Source of the DNA: Coxiellaceae bacterium
GTDB lineage: Bacteria; Pseudomonadota; Gammaproteobacteria; Coxiellales; Coxiellaceae
Direction of reading: 5' to 3'
DNA: 39,128 nt
Assembly: GCA_030680235.1 (NCBI GenBank)
Contig: JAUXWQ010000039.1
Location: 1-39,128 of the forward strand
Under the pieces are notes generated by a model. That model did no database searches and was not told the origin of the DNA. It worked only from the letters and a program-made list of their open reading frames with translations. The position numbers were made by a program, and so were the translations under genes. The first letter of the stretch is position 1, and each line of letters begins with the position of its first letter. Below, one piece after another: positions 33,584 through 39,128 of this stretch.

Positions 33584-35515
33584 ATGGGAAAAGTAATTGG
33601 TATCGACTTAGGAACAACGAATTCCTGTGTAGCAGTGATGGAAGGTGGTAAGCCGCGTGTTATTGAAAATGCGGAAGGTGCGCGGACAACGCCTTCTATT
33701 ATTGCTTACACAAAAGACAATGAAGTGTTGGTGGGTGCATCAGCAAAACGTCAAGCAGTCACAAATCCCTTTGATACATTTTATGGCATTAAACGTTTGA
33801 TTGGTCGTAAATTTACCGATGAAATGGTGCAAAAAGATATCAAAATGGTGCCGTTTAAAATTACGAAAGCAGATAATGGTGATGCGTGGGTAGAATCACG
33901 GGGTGATAAAAAAGCGCCACCTCAAATTTCTGCTGAAGTGCTGATGAAAATGAAAAAAACAGCAGAAGATTATTTGGGTGAAGCGGTGACGGAAGCGGTT
34001 ATCACGGTTCCTGCTTACTTTAACGATTCACAGCGTCAAGCAACGAAAGATGCGGGAAAAATCGCAGGATTAGAAGTTAAGCGTATTATCAATGAACCAA
34101 CTGCAGCGGCATTGGCTTTTGGTTTGGACAAGCAAAAAGGGGATCGCAAAATCGCTGTGTACGACTTAGGTGGTGGTACCTTTGATATTTCTATCATTGA
34201 AATTGCAGACGTTGATGGCGAACACCAATTTGAAGTATTGGCAACAAATGGCGATACTTTCTTGGGCGGTGAAGATTTTGATGCGCGGATCATGGAATAC
34301 TTAACCGACGAATTCAAAAAAGAATCCGGCATTGATTTACATAAAGATCCCTTGGCATTACAACGCTTAAAAGAAGCGGCAGAAAAAGCAAAAATTGAAT
34401 TATCTTCTGCGCAACAAACCGATATCAACTTGCCTTATATTACGGCGGATGCATCAGGTCCAAAACACTTAAATATTCGTATGACACGCGCGAAGTTAGA
34501 GTCCTTAGTGGATGATTTAATTACCCGCACCATTGAACCTTGCAAAATTGCCATGAAAGATTCTGGCATACAGTTGTCGGATATTTCGGATGTTATTTTG
34601 GTAGGTGGTCAATCCCGTATGCCAAAAGTACAAGAAGTGGTTAAAAATTATTTTGGTAAGGAAGCGCGTCATGATGTAAACCCAGATGAAGCGGTCGCTT
34701 TGGGTGCGGCAATTCAAGCGGGTGTATTGTCAGGTGAAGTGAAAGACGTTTTGTTATTAGACGTAACACCTTTGTCATTGGGTATTGAAACAATGGGTGG
34801 CGTGATGACAAAACTCATTGAAAAAAATACAACGATTCCAACCAAAACATCGCAAGTATTTTCAACTGCGGATGACAATCAAACAGCAGTGACCGTGCAT
34901 GTATTACAAGGTGAACGTGAAATTGCATCAGGTAATAAATCATTGGGTCGTTTTGATTTGTCAGATATTCCACCAGCGCCACGTGGTATGCCACAAATTG
35001 AAGTCACATTCGATATTGATGCGAATGGTATTTTACATGTGTCTGCAGCGGATAAAGCAACCGGTAAAAAACAATCAATTGTGATTAAAGCTTCAAGTGG
35101 TTTGTCGGATGAAGAAGTCCAAAAAATGATGCAAGATGCTGAAGAAAATAAAGAGAAAGATAAAAAATTCCATGAGTTGGCAACAGCGCGTAATCAAGCG
35201 GATGCTTTAACGCATGCGACTGAAAAATCTTTGAAAGACTTGGGTGATAAAGTATCTGCTGATGAAAAAACACAAGCGGAAGCGCTCATCAAAGAATTGA
35301 AAGACTTGGTTCGTGGTGAAGATAAAGACGCGATTGAAGCAAAAACAAAAGAACTGAGTGATATTTCTGGAAAAATTGCTGAAAAGGCGTATGCACAATC
35401 AGCTGCTCCTGAAGGCGCAGAAAGTGGAAGCGCAGCAAGCGACCATGCCGATTCTGGAAAAAAAGATGATGGTGTTGTTGATGCTGAGTTTGAAGAAGTG
35501 AAAGATAAGAAGTAG
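33584..35515 (+). CDS. dnaK: Chaperone DnaK (Hsp70)
   Basis: The 643-residue Hsp70 has the ATPase signatures [16 protein letters not shown] (N-terminus), [15 protein letters not shown] and [14 protein letters not shown]. The linker [12 protein letters not shown] follows, then the substrate-binding domain, a helical lid and the C-terminal DAEFEEV tail that binds partners. GAGG lies ten bases before the ATG. It folds and refolds proteins with DnaJ and GrpE, both adjacent. A large hairpin separates it from dnaJ. Confidence 0.98.
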   Translation: MGKVIGIDLGTTNSCVAVMEGGKPRVIENAEGARTTPSIIAYTKDNEVLVGASAKRQAVTNPFDTFYGIKRLIGRKFTDEMVQKDIKMVPFKITKADNGDAWVESRGDKKAPPQISAEVLMKMKKTAEDYLGEAVTEAVITVPAYFNDSQRQATKDAGKIAGLEVKRIINEPTAAALAFGLDKQKGDRKIAVYDLGGGTFDISIIEIADVDGEHQFEVLATNGDTFLGGEDFDARIMEYLTDEFKKESGIDLHKDPLALQRLKEAAEKAKIELSSAQQTDINLPYITADASGPKHLNIRMTRAKLESLVDDLITRTIEPCKIAMKDSGIQLSDISDVILVGGQSRMPKVQEVVKNYFGKEARHDVNPDEAVALGAAIQAGVLSGEVKDVLLLDVTPLSLGIETMGGVMTKLIEKNTTIPTKTSQVFSTADDNQTAVTVHVLQGEREIASGNKSLGRFDLSDIPPAPRGMPQIEVTFDIDANGILHVSAADKATGKKQSIVIKASSGLSDEEVQKMMQDAEENKEKDKKFHELATARNQADALTHATEKSLKDLGDKVSADEKTQAEALIKELKDLVRGEDKDAIEAKTKELSDISGKIAEKAYAQSAAPEGAESGSAASDHADSGKKDDGVVDAEFEEVKDKK

Positions 35516-35523
35516 TGTGAGTA

Positions 35524-35615
35524 GTGAGTGTGAGTGTGAGTGTGAGTATCAGAGGTTTAGTTTAAAATTTAAGCTATTTTAAACCTCCGACACTCTCACT
35601 CCCGCTCCCACTCAC
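35524..35615 (+). repeat. Intercistronic hairpin of the GTGAGT repeat family between dnaK and dnaJ
   Basis: The left arm (35524-35559) is four GTGAGT units plus ATCAGAGGTTTA. The right arm (35579-35615) is its imperfect reverse complement, giving a 36-bp stem with about six mismatches and a loop of about 20 bases. On the minus strand several mismatches become G-U pairs. The same hexamer-plus-ATCAGAGG unit lies at the tilS start. It begins eight bases after the dnaK stop and ends 27 bases before dnaJ. It could weaken read-through into dnaJ or protect the dnaK message. Confidence 0.75.
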
Positions 35616-35642
35616 TTCCCGTATTGAATAAAGTGAGCCCCA

Positions 35643-36785
35643 ATGTCCCAACGTGATTATTACGAAATCCTCGGCGTTGCTAAAAATGCCAGTGAAGATG
35701 AAATTAAAAAATCTTACCGTCGTTTAGCGATGAAGTTCCACCCTGATCGCAATCCCGACAACAAAGAAGCGGAAGATAAATTCAAAGAAGCAAAAGTGGC
35801 TTATGAAGTATTATCCGATGCAAAAAAGCGTTCGGCCTACGACCAATTTGGTCATGCAGGTGTGAATAATGGCCCGGGTGGGCATAGTGGATTTGGCGGT
35901 TTTGGCGGGTTTGAAAACGCGAGTGATATTTTCGGCGATATTTTCGGCGATATTTTTGGGGGTGGCAGTGGCCGTGCGCGTGGTGGAAGACCGCAAGCAC
36001 AACGCGGCTCGGACTTAGCCTATGAATTTCAAGTAACGCTTGAAGAAGCGGTGCATGGTGCAACCAAAGAAATTAAAATTCCAAGTTTAGTGGCTTGCAA
36101 GCCTTGTGATGGTCAAGGTGCAAAAAAAGGCACGTCAAAGACAACGTGTTCAAAATGTCGTGGTAGTGGTCAAGTGCAGGTGCAGCACGGATTCTTGGCG
36201 ATCGCACAGCCCTGTAATGCTTGTGCTGGTACAGGTCAGGTAATTAAAGACCCTTGTACAACGTGTCGTGGACAAGGTCGTGTGCGTGATACACGTGTAC
36301 TATCCGTAAAAATCCCGGCAGGGGTAGATTCAGGTGATCGTATTCGATTGTCAGGTGAAGGCGAAGCGGGCATGCACGGCGCACCAGCCGGTGATTTATA
36401 CGTTCAAATTCATGTGAAAGAGCACAGTGTTTTTCAACGCGATGAAAATGATTTGCATTGTGAAGTGCCAGTCACCTTTATGACAGCAACGATGGGTGGC
36501 GATGTTGAAGTGCCTACTTTATCAGGTAATGTGAATTTGAAAATTCCCGCAGAAACCCAGAGTGGAAAACAGTTTCGTTTGCGTGGCAAAGGCATAAAAG
36601 CGTTGCGCAGTGGCCATGTCGGTGATTTATTGTGCCGAGTGGTGATTGAAACGCCAGTGAATTTATCCGAAGAGCAAAAACAAAAATTGCTTGAGTTTGA
36701 TGAGTTGCTGAAAAATGATGGAAAGAACCATACCCCGAAAACAAAAAACTTTTTTGATTCGGTGAAGGAGTTTTTTCAGAAGTAA
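35643..36785 (+). CDS. dnaJ: Co-chaperone DnaJ (Hsp40)
   Basis: DnaJ stimulates DnaK ATPase and delivers substrates. The 380-residue class-I protein has the J domain (residues 1-70) with the HPD motif in [10 protein letters not shown] Gly/Phe-rich linker (about 75-120) follows, then the four zinc-finger repeats [24 protein letters not shown] and CTTCRGQG. The C-terminal substrate domains follow. The linker includes a short repeat of IFGDIFGD. All functional motifs are intact. GTGAG about eight bases upstream serves as ribosome site. Confidence 0.97.
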   Translation: MSQRDYYEILGVAKNASEDEIKKSYRRLAMKFHPDRNPDNKEAEDKFKEAKVAYEVLSDAKKRSAYDQFGHAGVNNGPGGHSGFGGFGGFENASDIFGDIFGDIFGGGSGRARGGRPQAQRGSDLAYEFQVTLEEAVHGATKEIKIPSLVACKPCDGQGAKKGTSKTTCSKCRGSGQVQVQHGFLAIAQPCNACAGTGQVIKDPCTTCRGQGRVRDTRVLSVKIPAGVDSGDRIRLSGEGEAGMHGAPAGDLYVQIHVKEHSVFQRDENDLHCEVPVTFMTATMGGDVEVPTLSGNVNLKIPAETQSGKQFRLRGKGIKALRSGHVGDLLCRVVIETPVNLSEEQKQKLLEFDELLKNDGKNHTPKTKNFFDSVKEFFQK

Positions 36786-36796
36786 TTGCGGTTTTT

Positions 36797-36834
36797 GATG
36801 CGAGCATGCGTTTAACGCGTGTTTTGCAGAAAAT
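36797..36834. repeat. Dispersed palindrome (GCGAGCATG family), convergent junction 4, degenerate
   Basis: GATGCGAGCATGCGTTTAAC, then GCGTGTTTTGCAGAAAAT, corresponds to the left half of the copy at 22465-22515. It lies just after dnaJ, facing the end of the GHKL gene. Between them AAGTCCTAGGC is repeated at 36880-36890 and 36907-36917, with a third CCTAGG at 36921. Confidence 0.55.
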
Positions 36835-36911
36835 ACCAGGCAAAGACCAGCCCTGCTAATCTGCTCGCTCGAGAAACACAAGTCCTAGGCCATTTTCTCT
36901 TTTTCTAAGTC

Positions 36912-37874
36912 CTAGGCTTTCCTAGGCCTTTTGCTGTGTTCTTCATTTTTAGTAGCTTTTTGAGGTGCATTTGCATCTAGCGCTGGTGGCAGTGAAAACA
37001 GCTTAAGATTTGTTAAACCTGAGGGGCGTCTTCTAGCATTGGCTGGTGGTGACATTATTGGGCTTTGTGAAAATGCGCTGTGGATGCTGCTATTGCTGAC
37101 GGGGCTTGCTCCAAGGCGTTGTTTTACAGCACTAGCCGCGTCTTTCAATGTCTTTGATGCAGAGTTCGTTAAAATATTTCGAAGGGTGTCAAATTGATCT
37201 GACTCTTTGGTTTGTTTTTTTATAATGCAGTGGAGCATTTCTTCGACAATATTTGTAGGAGAGAGTTCATTTATCTTTAAAGACTCTTTTTCACTCACTT
37301 GATCAAATAAAACGGGGTTGCAGGGTTCTAATGATGAAGTAACCGTAATGCGAGCGCCTTTTTTTTCTTTATTATTGCTTAAGGCAAGATTGCCACCATT
37401 TCTTTCTACGAGATAAGCAGCGGTTGATACACCAAGGTGCTGACCTGAGGATTTTTTGACAGTTGTTTCGTCTGGGCTTGCTTGAGTAGAGCGTTTTTGT
37501 AATGCAGCTTCCCAGTCATAACGCGTGGTAATATATTCAGGTTTTAACCCATCCCCATTATCATGAACGACAAAACGTATTTGATTTTCTGCTTCGTTTA
37601 AATAACAAGCAACAGTAATGTTTGTTGCGTGGGCTTGTTCAGCATTGTTAGCGAACTCAATGAGTGATCGCTCAAGGGTTTGATACGCAGCGGTTGATTT
37701 TAAGTCAACAGGCAGTTTTTCTGAGCATGCCCCGATAAGGTCTGCTGCAGTTGTATTGGTTTCGTTGAATACACTGTTGCTAGCACTCTGCTTAAAGAAG
37801 TCTGAATCGCTTTCTGTATCAGGCAAGGAAGCGTTAAATTTTTTAGTGATTGCAAATAATAAATGTTCTGACAT
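36912..37874 (-). CDS. Free-standing GHKL (histidine-kinase-type) ATPase-domain protein
   Basis: The 320-residue soluble protein has a single recognisable domain, a Bergerat ATP-binding fold. The N box is IEFANNAEQAHATNI (Glu73, Asn76/77), the G1 box VVHDNGDGL (about 102-110), and the G2-like loop SGQHLGVSTAAYLVERNGG (143-161). GARITVTSSL closes the domain. There is no His-phosphorylation helix, sensor, membrane helix or receiver domain. The N box with 'ATNI' recalls MutL/Hsp90-type proteins, while the G2 loop recalls kinases. The C-terminal 130 residues are Ser/Pro-rich and probably disordered, ending in a basic tail. The role is unknown: an anti-sigma-like kinase, a lone ATPase or a host-directed protein are all possible. 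The stop codon sits inside the CCTAGG repeat. Confidence 0.65.
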   Translation of the reverse strand: MSEHLLFAITKKFNASLPDTESDSDFFKQSASNSVFNETNTTAADLIGACSEKLPVDLKSTAAYQTLERSLIEFANNAEQAHATNITVACYLNEAENQIRFVVHDNGDGLKPEYITTRYDWEAALQKRSTQASPDETTVKKSSGQHLGVSTAAYLVERNGGNLALSNNKEKKGARITVTSSLEPCNPVLFDQVSEKESLKINELSPTNIVEEMLHCIIKKQTKESDQFDTLRNILTNSASKTLKDAASAVKQRLGASPVSNSSIHSAFSQSPIMSPPANARRRPSGLTNLKLFSLPPALDANAPQKATKNEEHSKRPRKA

Positions 37875-37962
37875 TTTTTTATCACCTGTAGTAGTTCAAA
37901 CCACCTAATGAATAATGACATGAAGAGTATAGACGAGAAACGTTAAGGTTTTTTTAACTACC

Positions 37963-38835
37963 TTAGTAACGGGTCGCAACCAGGGCGCCCAAAAGCGCAA
38001 TACATCCTCCGGTAAACGCGAATAAGGATGGTGTCTCACCAAGCATCAACCACCCCAGCAAGGTTGTCAGCAAGGGAAGAGTATATAAAACAAGAGATAA
38101 GCGTGAAGCAGACTTAACGCCTGAAACCGCATAACTCCAGGCCGCATAACCAATCGCGCCGGGAACAATCCCTAGATAAATGACGCCACTTGTGGCTTGC
38201 CAGGTAGCTTTTGGAATTTCATGGAGCATGGAAGGGGTAAAAACCAGCATCACAGTCGTGCCAACCCAGGCGCTGATGGCCGCCACTTCTATGGGGTGAA
38301 ACGTTGAGAGTAAAGGCTTTTGGGCGACGTTATAAGTGCCAGCACAGACAACAGCGAACAGAATAATTAAAATACCCCAGCCAAGCTTGTCATGGTGAAA
38401 TTGTCCTAGGGCGATGACAGCAAGTCCAATGACGCTAATTAGTACGCCAAGCCAGCGCTTGTAATTGATTTGTTCACCCATGAAAATATAGGCCCAGAGC
38501 ATTGCCACAATGGGGTTTAACCCAATGATAAAGCTCGTGATACTTGCCGATTGAGTTACTTCGCCATAATTTAAGGCGATCATATAAAGTCCAATTCCAA
38601 AAAACCCTAATAAAAACAACTGAATGGCTTCGCTCTTTGTCGGTTTATTTCTTTTCTTCAGGCGCAGGTAGAAAATTAACATAACTACTGAAACAATTAA
38701 GTAGCGAAATAAGGCAAGTGCGCCAGGTGAATAATCCTGTAATGATAAACGAATAAAGACGAAAGAGGAGGACCAGGACAAGACGGTAATAAGGATGGCT
38801 AAGAGTGTTTGGGGAGAAAGCGATTTTATTTGCAT
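37963..38835 (-). CDS. EamA/DMT-superfamily transporter
   Basis: A 290-residue protein with ten predicted membrane helices in two EamA repeats. LSWSSSFVFIRLSLQDYSPGALALFRYLIV is the classic opening (residues about 18-47), and IAMLWAYIFMGE-type ends of each half are visible (AMLWAYIFMGEQI and LGWLMLGETPS). These carriers export metabolites or amino acids, or exchange nucleotide sugars; the substrate is unknown. The frame runs to 39075. ATG 38835 is chosen because the family motif begins close behind it and the preceding 80 residues are unlike any transporter and overlap an inverted repeat. Confidence 0.88.
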   Translation of the reverse strand: MQIKSLSPQTLLAILITVLSWSSSFVFIRLSLQDYSPGALALFRYLIVSVVMLIFYLRLKKRNKPTKSEAIQLFLLGFFGIGLYMIALNYGEVTQSASITSFIIGLNPIVAMLWAYIFMGEQINYKRWLGVLISVIGLAVIALGQFHHDKLGWGILIILFAVVCAGTYNVAQKPLLSTFHPIEVAAISAWVGTTVMLVFTPSMLHEIPKATWQATSGVIYLGIVPGAIGYAAWSYAVSGVKSASRLSLVLYTLPLLTTLLGWLMLGETPSLFAFTGGCIALLGALVATRY

Positions 38836-39029
38836 AAGCGTCTTTTTTGCGTTTCCAGTTTCTGTAATGGACAGGTTATTTATGCGCAGGCCCTTAGGCT
38901 GATTTTCTGCAAAAGTGACTGTGTCAGCGGTGCAATAATGGTGGTGCAATACTATCTGTATTTTCCTGGAATCACAAATGATGTGTGGCAGCAATTCGGT
39001 GAATAAAAAATTTTCATCTTTTGACGATC

Positions 39030-39104
39030 TTGAACGATAATTTGTTTCGAAAATGCTCATGGACTTCGTGACCACTGCGCTTTTCTCAACAAATTATCGT
39101 TCAA
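39030..39104. repeat. 17-bp perfect inverted repeat upstream of the EamA gene
   Basis: TTGAACGATAATTTGTT (39030-39046) and AACAAATTATCGTTCAA (39088-39104) are exact reverse complements separated by 41 bases. The element lies about 200 bases before the transporter start. It could be a terminator of a gene beyond the window, a small mobile-element end or a regulator site. The rest of 38836-39128 shows no gene. Confidence 0.7.
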
Positions 39105-39128
39105 CCTCGCCTAAAATCTGAAAATTAG

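Noticed and set aside
38836-39075. N-terminal extension of the EamA transporter to ATG 39075
   Set aside because: The 80 extra residues are polar, unlike the family, and run through the inverted repeat. The transporter motif starts right after ATG 38835.

Overview
The window comes from an AT-rich gammaproteobacterium (roughly 40 % GC by eye, not counted). The gene pairings are gammaproteobacterial: accA next to tilS, lepA-rnc-era, suhB divergent from trmJ, holD-rimI overlapping, and grpE divergent from nadK-recN. Several long coiled-coil or disordered proteins without a recognisable family, lone copies of operon genes, and missing neighbours (lepB, recO) fit a host-associated lineage such as Legionellales/Coxiellaceae. 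That placement is an inference from style, not shown by any marker here.

Bases 1-3340 are accessory and decayed. They hold the 3' end of an IS66-type transposase with its terminal repeat, a nested hairpin, a small secreted Cys-rich protein, an IS3-type transposase remnant, an orphan methyltransferase, and an IS66 N-terminal remnant. A tRNA-Lys(CUU) closes the region, with its 3' end pointing into it.

Bases 3498-15262 are mostly core: a phosphate-type MFS carrier, a PmtA-like methyltransferase with mlaA (outer-membrane lipid asymmetry), trhO, accA, tilS, an unknown protein, lepA-rnc-era, and suhB/trmJ. Bases 15383-21381 carry a tightly packed set: OPT oligopeptide transporter, NifS/IscS-like cysteine desulfurase, DHQS-family cyclase and HPP membrane protein. 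Alanine dehydrogenase and a clear terminator follow. Bases 21443-24483 hold two diverged coiled-coil paralogues flanking folE. Bases 24541-32849 hold hit-emrB-emrA, holD-rimI, and the minus-strand run elyC-nadK-recN-unknown-cysteine dioxygenase. Bases 32858-36785 are the heat-shock locus grpE-dnaK-dnaJ behind a good sigma-32 promoter. The right end has a free-standing GHKL ATPase and an EamA transporter.

Two families of dispersed repeats stand out. One is a palindrome built on GATGCGAGCATG that sits at four convergent gene junctions. The other is a GTGAGT hexamer array ending in ATCAGAGG, found between dnaK and dnaJ and at the translation start of tilS, with a related hairpin near the left end. 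I saw no complete defence system, prophage, CRISPR array or secretion locus. The most unusual gene content is the desulfurase/cyclase/HPP operon, the paired coiled-coil proteins and the stand-alone GHKL protein.
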